From Bacillota bacterium (GTDB taxonomy: Bacteria; Bacillota; Clostridia; Acetivibrionales; DSM-1351): a stretch of DNA of 64,000 nucleotides. The position numbers and the translations under genes are program-made. The notes beneath the pieces were generated by a model, which saw only the letters and a program-made list of their open reading frames with translations, searched no databases and was not told the origin of the DNA. Location: positions 124,001-188,000 of the forward strand of contig JAEWCZ010000017.1 in the NCBI GenBank assembly GCA_023390335.1, written 5' to 3'. Every line of letters starts with the position of its first letter. Position 1 is the first letter of the stretch. This document shows positions 54,471 to 63,120 of this stretch, in pieces.

Positions 54471-56933
54471 TTACAGATCTCTGTAGAAAATCAGATTTGC
54501 TTCCATATCTTCGTCCATAGGGCCGTTCTTGAACAGCTTAGCATACTTGCTTGTAAGAGACTTTGCTGTCTTAGCTCTGGACGTATTAAGCTGCATTGAC
54601 AAGTCTGAGAATGCAGGCTGTTTTGCAAGATTTGTCCTTTGCTCTTTAGGGAGAGGACAATACCTGAACAAAATTGATCTTGCTATTTTGTTCAGCCTGA
54701 GGATACCTTTTGATTCATAATTTATCCATACATCATAATCGCTTGTGAAAATATCCTTCATCATGTTCCTGTTTTTCTGTATCTGTACTTTGATTTTTTC
54801 CTTTGCTTCTTCGCTAAGGTCATGGTTTTTCTTATAGAACTGAATGTAGTCAGTGTACTCCGAAGTCAGAGATTTTTCAGTTATATCGTTCCATGCCACG
54901 CCCATCATCGTTCTGCACAGTTCCCATCTGAATGCACCGATAAGTTTCAGTACCATATCATAGATGTTTTCATCTGTAAATGCAGGGAAAATGAATCTTC
55001 CGGGTGTATTTCGGCCTCTTCCTGTTATCTCCTGCCACATGGATGCTCTAGAACCAAAGGTAGGAACTATGATAATGTCGGGAAGGATTTCTTTCATTAT
55101 CGGTTCTTTCTCTATATTTTTCTTTTCGTTTTTGTACCAGATTTCCCTATAGAATACTGAAAAATCAGTATCAAGTATATTCATAATTGCATCTGTTATC
55201 TTTTGTGGAGTCACAACTGACTTCTCAAGATCACGAGTGATAATATCTTTATGCAAAATAGGAAAGTAGCTGCTCATGTGACCATGGCACACTTTCTGAT
55301 TTGTCTTTAACATGTTGTTTATTTCAAAACTTACCTTAGCATTAAAGTCCTTTTCATATGCCGGTTTATCAAGGTCTGTGACAATTTTCCTTTTCTTCAT
55401 ATCTCTGAAAACATCATAATAATCCTGCCCGAAATCATTGATAGAAGGTTCCTTGCGATTATTGTAAATTTCTTCAAGCCACTTTGTTGCACTATGTATA
55501 GTGAATTTCGATTTTGAATATTCCTTGTCGCATAGGCGATATAAAGCAATGGCTTGTTCTTTGGTCACAAGACGCTCGTCCATATAACCAAAATTCAAAA
55601 ACATGCTTATTATTTTAGGATACTGACCGCATTCTTGAGCCTTTTTAAATGCAGTTTCGTAAACTGTAAAGAAATCACTTGTAAGTGAAGAACGAAGCTC
55701 CCTCGCTTCAGAATCGCTGGAGGATTTATCCTTCAAAGCTCTAAAATGACAAATACGTTTATTGAAGCTTTCTTTAAAATCATAGGTACAGCCGCAAATG
55801 GTTAAAATTTTATCGAGACTGTTTTCAAGTTCCTTTGGTAGTTCGTTTCCTGAATAAGTACCGTCATTATTCTGAGGTATACGGTTTATGGACACCTTTT
55901 CCTTGACAGCTTCAACCAATTCGCTAATTTTTGCAAGGTTTATGGAGTTAAAACAGTCAAACTCATTCTGAAGTCTGCCAATACAATTTGCAATAACAGC
56001 AGCACATTGTTCCATTATTCCATAAAGAGTTAGTACTGCTTCCTTATCATCCTTTGAATCTACCGCTATTTTTGCGTAAGAAGCCATAAGATTCATCGGG
56101 GCAGTATAGAGACAATATATATTGTTGTATAATTTGGACAGCTTACGCTTAATTTCACCTACAAGGGAATCCATAAGCTCCGAACCCTTTTCCATATGGT
56201 ATTCACAAACATAGCTTTCACTGTTGAAAAAACCTTTTCTTTGTTCAAGAGGAACGTTAAGCAGCTTTGAAAAATATTCAAAACCTGCATCATCTATTTC
56301 ATTCTCGGTATCTCCGCAATTTTCACATATATATGTGTTTGATAAGGAATCTGTATCAACGGGGAAGAAGCGTATTCCGTTATTTATTGCCTCCTGATAA
56401 ACATTTTTGTAGTAATCCAAATTTTCTACCTCAGGAGAATATTTGAAATAATATTTATCCTTTATAGCCCAATAATATAAGGACATATTTTTTACCAATA
56501 TATCCAGACTCCTGCATATGGGGAGAAGCTTCTGATAGGAATCATAGCTCAGATCGATGAGTGTTGCCAGTGATGAGACAATATATGTAGAATAATCCTT
56601 TTGTGTATTCATGATATCTCTGATTCCATTTACGGATGAAGTCGGAAAACAGTAAAGATTACAAGCTTGTTGGGATCTTAAACTAAAGGAGTTCTTTCCG
56701 CTTTTCAAAATGTCATTAACGCATAGAAAAGTATTCTGCTCCAAGGTAAAAAGACGGCAGCTGTTATCCGCTTCGTAACCTTCAATATTTAGTGCTTTAT
56801 CAAAAGCGGACAGTAAAACATCCAGCTTCCCCTGCAGCATTAAAATAACTGTTGATACTCTGTCACCTTCATTAATAATCGTTTCATTCTGACCGGACAA
56901 GTATTGCCCTGCGTAGTCTGATTTTATGCCCAT
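54471..56933 (-). CDS. Large protein with N-terminal cyclic-nucleotide-binding-like domain, function unknown
   Basis: 820 residues. The start at 56933 (MGIKSDYAGQY) has AAAGGAGA 7 bases upstream. Residues ~10-125 look like a cNMP-binding beta-roll (ETIINEGDRVSTVILMLQGKLDVLL), though the phosphate-binding Arg/Glu cassette is not obvious. A CENCGD zinc-knuckle-like motif lies near 215 and a long mostly helical remainder follows, with a conserved-looking block at ~580-700 (ILPDIIIVPTFGSRASMWQEITGRGRNTPGRF). No membrane or enzyme domain is recognised. It follows asd but is separated from it by a terminator (56970-56996). Confidence 0.7.
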   Translation of the reverse strand: MGIKSDYAGQYLSGQNETIINEGDRVSTVILMLQGKLDVLLSAFDKALNIEGYEADNSCRLFTLEQNTFLCVNDILKSGKNSFSLRSQQACNLYCFPTSSVNGIRDIMNTQKDYSTYIVSSLATLIDLSYDSYQKLLPICRSLDILVKNMSLYYWAIKDKYYFKYSPEVENLDYYKNVYQEAINNGIRFFPVDTDSLSNTYICENCGDTENEIDDAGFEYFSKLLNVPLEQRKGFFNSESYVCEYHMEKGSELMDSLVGEIKRKLSKLYNNIYCLYTAPMNLMASYAKIAVDSKDDKEAVLTLYGIMEQCAAVIANCIGRLQNEFDCFNSINLAKISELVEAVKEKVSINRIPQNNDGTYSGNELPKELENSLDKILTICGCTYDFKESFNKRICHFRALKDKSSSDSEARELRSSLTSDFFTVYETAFKKAQECGQYPKIISMFLNFGYMDERLVTKEQAIALYRLCDKEYSKSKFTIHSATKWLEEIYNNRKEPSINDFGQDYYDVFRDMKKRKIVTDLDKPAYEKDFNAKVSFEINNMLKTNQKVCHGHMSSYFPILHKDIITRDLEKSVVTPQKITDAIMNILDTDFSVFYREIWYKNEKKNIEKEPIMKEILPDIIIVPTFGSRASMWQEITGRGRNTPGRFIFPAFTDENIYDMVLKLIGAFRWELCRTMMGVAWNDITEKSLTSEYTDYIQFYKKNHDLSEEAKEKIKVQIQKNRNMMKDIFTSDYDVWINYESKGILRLNKIARSILFRYCPLPKEQRTNLAKQPAFSDLSMQLNTSRAKTAKSLTSKYAKLFKNGPMDEDMEANLIFYRDL

Positions 56934-56969
56934 TTTTATCTCCTTTACCTGTACGAAAATTGAACATAA

Positions 56970-56996
56970 CAAAAAAGCTAGGTTATTCACCTAGCT
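56970..56996 (-). terminator. Terminator after asd (minus strand)
   Basis: AGCTAGGT-GAATA-ACCTAGCT, read on the minus strand, followed by TTTTTTG. It isolates asd from the downstream large gene. Confidence 0.8.
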
Positions 56997-57056
56997 CATT
57001 TATCGGCATATTATTCTAAATTATTTACTAATCACAAGTAAAATAGGTAATATTAC

Positions 57057-58142
57057 TTATTTTGCATGGATATATCCTTGGGACTTTAAGTACTCTGCCA
57101 TCAATACTGCACCACCTGCAGCACCGCGGACAGTGTTATGTGACAGACAAACAAATTTATAATCATAAAGAGTGTCTTCACGAAGTCTTCCGGCAGTTAT
57201 ACCCATTCCATTTTCAGCGTCCCTGTCAAGTTTAGTTTGTGGTCTGTTATCTTCTTCAAAATATTTTACAAACTGCTTTGGTGCACTTGGCAATTCCAAT
57301 TGCTGAGGTTCGCCTTTAAAGTTCTTCCATAACTCTAGTATTTCTTCTTTTGAAGGTTTGTTTTCAAAAGAAACAAATACTGCAGCAAGGTGACCGTCAG
57401 TTACAGGAACTCTTATACACTGTGTAGTTATAAGTGGTGAAGAAGACTTTACAATTTCACCATTTTCGACTTTACCCCAGATTTTCAATGGTTCCTGTTC
57501 ACTTTTTTCTTCTTCTCCGCCGATATAAGGTATAACGTTGTCAATCATTTCTGGCCAGTCCGTGAAGTTCTTTCCTGCACCTGAAATAGCCTGGTAAGTA
57601 GTTGCAACAACATTTTTAATACCATATTTCATTAAAGGAGTTAGAGCAGGAACATAGCTTTGAATTGAACAATTTGGCTTAACGGCAATAAAACCGTATT
57701 TTGTTCCAAGTCTTTTTCTCTGAGCATCTATTGCTTTTACATGATCTGCATTAATTTCAGGTATAAGCATAGGTACGTCAGGAGTCCACCTGTGTGCTGA
57801 GTTATTTGAAACTACAGGAGTTTCATTTTTAGCATACTCTTCCTCTAACTTCTTAATCTCATCCTTTTTCATATCAACTGCACAGAAAACGAAATCCACT
57901 TCATCACAAATTTCTTTAACTTGTTCTGTTGCGTTTTTTATTACAATATTCTTAACGTTTTCAGGCATAGGTGTAGACATCTTCCATCTATTACCTACTG
58001 CTTCTTCGTAGCTCTTTCCGGCAGATTTTTCACTGGCAGCAATGGAAACAACTTCAAACCATGGATGGTTTTCAAGAAGTGAAATAAATCTTTGACCAAC
58101 CATTCCAGTACCACCGATTATACCAACTTTAAGCTTAGACAT
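57057..58142 (-). CDS. asd: Aspartate-semialdehyde dehydrogenase
   Basis: 361 residues after GGAGGC. It makes aspartate semialdehyde for lysine, threonine, methionine and diaminopimelate. The N-terminal nucleotide motif is GIIGGTGMVGQRF. The catalytic Cys (around residue 156) is in VKPNCSIQ and the substrate segment is SGAGKNFTDWP. The sequence is of the longer archaeal/fungal-like class, not the E. coli type. dapA and dapB are not adjacent. Confidence 0.94.
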   Translation of the reverse strand: MSKLKVGIIGGTGMVGQRFISLLENHPWFEVVSIAASEKSAGKSYEEAVGNRWKMSTPMPENVKNIVIKNATEQVKEICDEVDFVFCAVDMKKDEIKKLEEEYAKNETPVVSNNSAHRWTPDVPMLIPEINADHVKAIDAQRKRLGTKYGFIAVKPNCSIQSYVPALTPLMKYGIKNVVATTYQAISGAGKNFTDWPEMIDNVIPYIGGEEEKSEQEPLKIWGKVENGEIVKSSSPLITTQCIRVPVTDGHLAAVFVSFENKPSKEEILELWKNFKGEPQQLELPSAPKQFVKYFEEDNRPQTKLDRDAENGMGITAGRLREDTLYDYKFVCLSHNTVRGAAGGAVLMAEYLKSQGYIHAK

Positions 58143-58186
58143 CCTTTATGCCTCCTATTCGTAGATTTTCATATTATTGAACCGAT

Positions 58187-58286
58187 ATTGAATGGAGGAG
58201 AGTCAAATAAAACAGTAAAGTGTCCACCATTCAATGACATTTGTATTTGTATTGTGTATTTTATCACAATGTCATTGAAAATTCAA
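58187..58286 (-). promoter_or_regulatory. asd promoter and structured leader
   Basis: On the minus strand TTGAAT (58286-58281), 17 bases, TAAAAT (58263-58258). A 9-bp dyad AATGACATT / AATGTCATT (58233-58241, 58268-58276) straddles the -10. A 9-bp hairpin arm pair ATTGAATGG / CCATTCAAT (58187-58195, 58227-58235) lies in the ~110-base leader. No lysine riboswitch is present. Confidence 0.55.
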
Positions 58287-58299
58287 TAATAAAAATTTT

Positions 58300-59226
58300 C
58301 TACGAGGCCTGCTGTTTGAACAGGGGCTGAGTAATGCTCCAGTTCTTTAACTCGGTCTGAGTACCTACCCAAACAGATGCTTTCATGGGAACAAGAGGAT
58401 ACAGTTCCTCCACACAGTAATTAGACATTCTCATGCAGCCGTGGGATATGTATTTTCCAATGGAATAAAATGAATTTGTGCCGTGTATACCATAGGAACC
58501 GTCTGTTCTATTTATACCCATCCAACGGGTTCCAAGAGGGTTTTGAGGTGTTCCACCTTTTACCGGGTCTGCAAATCCTCCGCCTCCCCAATCGGGGTTT
58601 ATAAGTTTACTGGTCACAAAAAATTTTCCTGATTTTGTAAGGGATGCGGGGTTGCCCACTGCAACGGCATACTTTTTCAATACCTTTGCACCTTCATATA
58701 ATGTTAAGACTCTTGTAGTTTTGTTTACGGCAATCCACTTTCCTTTAGTAGGCGCTTTTGTAACCTTGTCAAGATAAACAAACTTGTTACTGGATAGCCT
58801 TTGTACAAGCATATTTTTTGTTGCAGTATCGTATACACCTGTAACACTCATATTATGATTGCTTTGAAATAAAAGAAGTGCATTTCTGATATTCAGTCGC
58901 TCATCATTTTTAGAGGCTTTCTTATAGTAGCCAAGCTGCTTTATGTATTTCAAATATGTATTGGCGGTAATATCTTTTTGAAGCTGGGCCACTTTTTTCT
59001 GTAACTTTTCCTTGGCGGCTGCCGCCTCTTTCTTCTTCTGTTCTTCCTGCTGTTTTTTTTGAGTATCTAGTGTTTTATCCAGGACGGTAGTATCAATATT
59101 AACTGCCGACTGTGATACTTCGGGATACTGGTTTTTGTTTTTTGCATCGGCTGCACCGCAAACAGCTGTACTTTCAAATAGTATGGCAACAATTAATGTG
59201 CCAAGCAATAAAAGTCGTTTAAGCAT
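58300..59226 (-). CDS. Secreted L,D-transpeptidase with peptidoglycan-binding domain
   Basis: 308 residues. The start at ATG 59226 (MLKRLLLLGTLIVAILF) has AGAGGTGG at the right distance. A signal peptide (~1-26) is followed by a coiled coil rich in Lys/Glu/Gln (~42-75). A peptidoglycan-binding repeat comes next (~85-140, ending FQSNHNMSVTGVYDTATKNML). A YkuD catalytic domain (~160-290) has HGTNSFYSIG and SHGCMRM with the nucleophilic Cys. It forms 3-3 cross-links or attaches proteins to the wall outside the membrane. Confidence 0.92.
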   Translation of the reverse strand: MLKRLLLLGTLIVAILFESTAVCGAADAKNKNQYPEVSQSAVNIDTTVLDKTLDTQKKQQEEQKKKEAAAAKEKLQKKVAQLQKDITANTYLKYIKQLGYYKKASKNDERLNIRNALLLFQSNHNMSVTGVYDTATKNMLVQRLSSNKFVYLDKVTKAPTKGKWIAVNKTTRVLTLYEGAKVLKKYAVAVGNPASLTKSGKFFVTSKLINPDWGGGGFADPVKGGTPQNPLGTRWMGINRTDGSYGIHGTNSFYSIGKYISHGCMRMSNYCVEELYPLVPMKASVWVGTQTELKNWSITQPLFKQQAS

Positions 59227-59579
59227 TATACAATCCACCTCTGATTTTTAATTATTACTATATTCTAATTGGAAAAATATAGTATGGCATTAGTTCATTA
59301 TATTAATTTTACTGTTAAAATGAAAATTTCATTACTGTTACATTTGTTTCGATTAAGGCGATTATCTCTCATAGCGGCTATTTAACGGTGCCGCAGTCAA
59401 TATCTGTAAATAAAATATTTCCCTTAAAAATATAAGGCAGGCTTTTCAAAAGGCATGTCGAAAAATGACGTATAACAGCAAAATATTTATGCATCATATT
59501 GAATTTTTATGCATAATAATTTATAATTGTACACATCGATGTTTTATTATGTAGACAAAAATAATAGGGGGATTTCAAA
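59227..59579. other. Divergent intergenic region between the transpeptidase and the amino-acid transporter
   Basis: 353 bases. The right half holds the ArgR-type promoter (59497-59527). The middle has a small hairpin AGCGG...GCCGC (~59371-59395) of unknown meaning. The sequence GGTGCCGCAG nearby resembles the core of a T-box but lacks the rest. No gene is visible. Confidence 0.5.
59497..59527 (+). promoter_or_regulatory. Amino-acid transporter promoter with ArgR/AhrC box
   Basis: TTGAAT (59499-59504), a 17-base spacer and TATAAT (59522-59527). The 19 bases at 59497-59515, read on the minus strand as TATGCATAAAAATTCAATA, match the Bacillus ARG-box consensus at about 15 of 19 positions and overlap the -35. 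Arginine-dependent repression is expected. Confidence 0.7.
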
Positions 59580-60383
59580 ATGATGAAAGGAATGTTAAAG
59601 AAGGTTTTTTGCTTAATTATTGTTGCGACTATCGGAATATCAATTGCAGGTTGCGGTGGCGGAGAAACAATGAAGAGAATTGAAAAGTCCGGCAAATTGG
59701 TTATAGGTACAAGTGCAGAATATGCACCGTATGAATATCATATGCTGGTAGATGGAAAGGATACTATAGTAGGTTTTGATATTTCTATTGCGGAGGAAAT
59801 TGCAAAAGATATGGGTGTGCAGCTCCAGATTGTGGATGCTGATTTCAACGGACTATTGTCATCACTTAACACAAACAAGGTGGACATTGTAATAGCCGGT
59901 ATGAATCCTACTGAAAAGAGAAAAAAATCAGTTGATTTTTCAAAGATTTATTATGAGGCAAAACAGGGTGTAATGGTAAGAGCTGAGGACAAAGACAAAT
60001 ACAAAACCGTTGATGATTTAAAAGATATAAAAGTTGGTGCTCAGCTGGGAACTACACAAGAGAAAATAGTACAAGAACAAATCAAGGATGCAAACCTTGT
60101 TTCATTAAGCAAAATCCCTGATTTGGTTATGGAATTAAAGAATAAAAAGATAGATGCATTGGTGGTTGAACTTCCTGTTGCAAATGGTTATGTTAAGAAC
60201 AACAATGATCTGGCAATTACAGAGGTTTCCGTAAAGGATGATACAGGCGGGTCAGCCATAGCAGTTAAAAAAGGTAATAAAAACCTTGTAGAGCAGATAA
60301 ACAAAACACTTGACAGACTTATGAAGGATGGAACAATAGATAAATTTGTTCAGGAAGCAAATGAAAAGAATGTAACAAAATAA
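59580..60383 (+). CDS. Amino-acid ABC transporter substrate-binding lipoprotein
   Basis: 267 residues after AGGGGG. The signal ends in a lipobox (SIAGC, acylated Cys near residue 23). The mature part is a type 2 periplasmic-binding protein: IEKSGKLVIGTSAEYAPYE, FDISIAEEIAKDMG, then AGMNPTEKRKKSVDFS. It captures a polar or basic amino acid at the cell surface; the promoter's ARG box points to arginine or a relative. It is followed by the permease and ATPase genes. Confidence 0.9.
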   Translation: MMKGMLKKVFCLIIVATIGISIAGCGGGETMKRIEKSGKLVIGTSAEYAPYEYHMLVDGKDTIVGFDISIAEEIAKDMGVQLQIVDADFNGLLSSLNTNKVDIVIAGMNPTEKRKKSVDFSKIYYEAKQGVMVRAEDKDKYKTVDDLKDIKVGAQLGTTQEKIVQEQIKDANLVSLSKIPDLVMELKNKKIDALVVELPVANGYVKNNNDLAITEVSVKDDTGGSAIAVKKGNKNLVEQINKTLDRLMKDGTIDKFVQEANEKNVTK

Positions 60384-60406
60384 TTGACATGACATTATAA
60401 GAAGAC

Positions 60407-60450
60407 CAAAGCAAAGGGGATGTCCATGGGCACCCCTGTGTTTTGTTTTC
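60407..60450 (+). terminator. Intercistronic hairpin after the binding-protein gene
   Basis: CAAAGCAAAGGGG (60407-60419) pairs with CCCCTGTGTTTTG (60433-60445) with one mismatch, followed by TTTT. Partial termination here would raise binding protein over permease and ATPase. Confidence 0.65.
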
Positions 60451-60480
60451 GGAGAATTTTTATAATAGGGAGGGATTAAC

Positions 60481-61146
60481 TTGGATTTTGGGTTTCTAAG
60501 TGAATATTGGTACTACTTTGTAAGCGGTACCGCCAATACAATAGTAATTGCGATTCTTACCGTAATACTTGGAGTTATTATAGGTACAGGTATTGCATTG
60601 ATGAAAATATCACATAACAAGATTTTAAAGGCAGTTGCTTCATCCTATATTGAGTTTATAAGAGGAACACCTCTGCTTGTTCAGATAACACTTTTTTTCT
60701 ACCTGATTTCACTGCCGGAATTTCATATATTCGGTTTAGACATGGAGAGATTTATTCCCGGTGTTATAGCTATGTCCATAAACAGTGGTGCATATGTGGC
60801 TGAAATAATACGTGCGGGTATTCAGGCGGTGGACAAGGGTCAGATGGAGGCGGCGAGGTCTATCGGTTTTACTCAGGGGCAGGCTATGAGGTATATTGTA
60901 TTGCCACAGGCACTCAGAAATATACTTCCTGCTTTGGGTAATGAATTTGTTGTTGTAATTAAGGAATCCTCCGTACTGTCTGTTATCAGTATATCTGAAC
61001 TTATGAGAAGCACAAATATTATACAGGGTGCAATTTACAGGCCTTTTGAGCCTCTGGCAATTACAGCTATTATATATTTCCTATTGACCTTTAGCCTTAC
61101 AAGGCTTTTGGGATATGCTGAAAGGAGGATGAGGACAAGTGATTAA
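60481..61146 (+). CDS. Amino-acid ABC transporter permease (HisM/GlnP family)
   Basis: 221 residues from TTG 60481 with AGGGAGGG upstream. About five membrane helices. The N-terminal FVSGTANTIVIAILTVILG and IEFIRGTPLLVQI are family blocks, as is the EAA loop EAARSIGFTQGQAMRYIVLPQA. It overlaps the ATPase by 8 bp. Confidence 0.93.
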   Translation: MDFGFLSEYWYYFVSGTANTIVIAILTVILGVIIGTGIALMKISHNKILKAVASSYIEFIRGTPLLVQITLFFYLISLPEFHIFGLDMERFIPGVIAMSINSGAYVAEIIRAGIQAVDKGQMEAARSIGFTQGQAMRYIVLPQALRNILPALGNEFVVVIKESSVLSVISISELMRSTNIIQGAIYRPFEPLAITAIIYFLLTFSLTRLLGYAERRMRTSD

Positions 61147-61861
61147 TGTAAAGAATCTGCACAAGAAATTTGGCAGCCTTCATGTTTTACAGGGCATAGA
61201 TGTAACCATTGAAAAAGGCGAGGTAGTTGTTGTAATCGGCCCCAGTGGTTCAGGTAAGAGTACCTTCCTCAGGTGCTTGAATTTGTTGGAACAGCCCACC
61301 GCCGGTGAAATAATTTTTGAAGGCGTAAATATAACTGATAAGAAAAATGATGTGAACAAACAGAGGCAGAAAATGGGAATGGTTTTTCAGAACTTCAATT
61401 TATTCCCTCACTTGTCTGTAATTGATAATATAACTCTTGGGCCTATAAAACTCAAAAAGCTGACTCCCGAGCAGGCAAAAGAGAATGCTATGTCTCTTTT
61501 AAAGCGTATAGGATTGGAGGAAAAGGCAAATAACTATCCTGCACAGCTTTCAGGAGGACAAAAACAACGTATAGCTATTGTTCGCGCTCTTGCCATGTCT
61601 CCGGATGTAATGCTTTTTGACGAGCCTACATCAGCACTTGACCCGGAAATGGTAGGTGAAGTTCTGGAGGTAATGAAAGAGTTGGCGGCAGAGGGAATGA
61701 CAATGGTGGTTGTTACTCATGAAATGGGTTTTGCAAAAGAGGTAGGAACCAGAGTACTATTCATGGATGAGGGCAAAATTAAGGAAGATGCTCCTCCTAG
61801 TGAAATTTTTACAAACCCAAAAGATGACAGAACAAAGGAATTTTTAAGTAAAATACTATAG
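61139..61861 (+). CDS. Amino-acid ABC transporter ATP-binding protein (GlnQ family)
   Basis: 240 residues from GTG 61139, in GAAAGGAGGATGAGG context. Walker A GPSGSGKST lies at ~35-43, LSGGQKQR is complete, Walker B is MLFDEPTSALDPEMV, and the switch His is in VTHEMG. Third gene of the transporter operon, giving one binding protein, one permease (as homodimer) and one ATPase. Confidence 0.95.
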   Translation: MINVKNLHKKFGSLHVLQGIDVTIEKGEVVVVIGPSGSGKSTFLRCLNLLEQPTAGEIIFEGVNITDKKNDVNKQRQKMGMVFQNFNLFPHLSVIDNITLGPIKLKKLTPEQAKENAMSLLKRIGLEEKANNYPAQLSGGQKQRIAIVRALAMSPDVMLFDEPTSALDPEMVGEVLEVMKELAAEGMTMVVVTHEMGFAKEVGTRVLFMDEGKIKEDAPPSEIFTNPKDDRTKEFLSKIL

Positions 61862-61899
61862 AATATAAGCCTAATTCTTAAAAACCGTTGGAGGCACAT

Positions 61900-63039
61900 A
61901 TGTTCAAGCTGTTAAAGGATGCAACTGTATATTCACCGGAATATCTGGGTAAGAAAGACATATTGCTTTGCTGCGACAAGGTGGCTTTAATTGAAGATAA
62001 TATAAACTCTACGGGGTTTAAAGGTGTTGAAATAGTCAATTGTGACGGTAAAATAGTGTTTCCCGGCTTTATCGACCTTCATGTCCATATAACAGGCGGA
62101 GGCGGTGAAGGTGGCTTTACCACAAGAACTGAGGAAGCAAAGGCCGCAGATATACTTAAGTACGGTATAACAACAGTTGTAGGAGTTCTTGGAGCAGACG
62201 GTGTAACAAGAAGCATGCCTAATCTTTATGCAAAAGCAAGGCAACTGGAACTTGAGGGCCTTTCTACTTATATATTCACAGGGTCGTATCAAGTTCCGGT
62301 TATAACTTTAACAGGAAGCGTACAAAACGACATGGTTTTTGTAGATAAGGTTATTGGGGTAGGAGAGATTTGCCTTGCCGACAGCAGGGCATTTGAGCCG
62401 TCTTTTGATGAAATAAGCAGAATTGCTGCCCAAACCAGAAACGGTGCTATTATTTCAGGTAAAGCGGGACTGGTGCATTTTCATCTGGGACTAGGTGAAA
62501 GTGCTATGGAGTATATGTTCAGGCTTGCAAATGAAACTTTAATACCTAAACAGCACATTCTGCCTACACATGTTAATCGTACAAAAGGTCTTTTTGATAG
62601 GGCTTTGGAATATTTAAAGCAGGGTGGTAATATCGATTTGACAGCGGGCTTTATCCCATCTAGCAGTGACCCGGAATGTGTTGCCACCTATGATGCATTA
62701 AAGGCTATTCAGGATAAGAAATTAGATTTTACAGGGATAACAATTAGCTCTGATGCTTACGGAAGCGTTCCTACCTTTGATGAAAACGGAAATGTGGTTT
62801 CTTCAGAGACAGTGAGCTGTAAGATACTTTTTGATGAGGTTCGTACAGCTATTAAGGACAGGGGAATTCCTGTTGAAACGGCAATAGGTATTATAACAAA
62901 AAATGCCGCCCAACGACTAAAGATAGACGATAAAAAGGGCACTCTGCAAGTGGGTAAAGATGCAGATTGTGTTATTTGTGACAGCGGATTGAACATAGTG
63001 AAGGTTATTGCAAAGGGAAAAATGTATAAATATAGCTGA
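61900..63039 (+). CDS. iadA: Isoaspartyl dipeptidase (beta-aspartyl-peptidase)
   Basis: 379 residues from ATG 61900 behind TTGGAGG; an in-frame TTG at 61888 is less likely. It hydrolyses beta-aspartyl dipeptides from damaged proteins. Amidohydrolase-fold motifs: the metal-binding FIDLHVHITGGGGEGGF, the later HFHLGLGESA, LPTHVNR and ISSDAYGS. It is 38 bp behind the ABC transporter and could be co-transcribed, which would fit amino-acid salvage. Confidence 0.93.
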   Translation: MFKLLKDATVYSPEYLGKKDILLCCDKVALIEDNINSTGFKGVEIVNCDGKIVFPGFIDLHVHITGGGGEGGFTTRTEEAKAADILKYGITTVVGVLGADGVTRSMPNLYAKARQLELEGLSTYIFTGSYQVPVITLTGSVQNDMVFVDKVIGVGEICLADSRAFEPSFDEISRIAAQTRNGAIISGKAGLVHFHLGLGESAMEYMFRLANETLIPKQHILPTHVNRTKGLFDRALEYLKQGGNIDLTAGFIPSSSDPECVATYDALKAIQDKKLDFTGITISSDAYGSVPTFDENGNVVSSETVSCKILFDEVRTAIKDRGIPVETAIGIITKNAAQRLKIDDKKGTLQVGKDADCVICDSGLNIVKVIAKGKMYKYS

Positions 63040-63120
63040 TTTAATACATTAATTTGCGTGGTACAATCATATAATTAACAGGTGGACATATTCCTAATAG
63101 TTAATTGGAGGTTGATTGCA

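Noticed and set aside
58143..58260. Lysine riboswitch upstream of asd
   Set aside because: The leader is only ~110 bases and lacks the conserved five-helix core.
59380..59400. T-box riboswitch before the amino-acid transporter
   Set aside because: Only GGTGCCGCAG is reminiscent. The specifier stem and terminator are missing, while an ARG-box promoter lies downstream of it.
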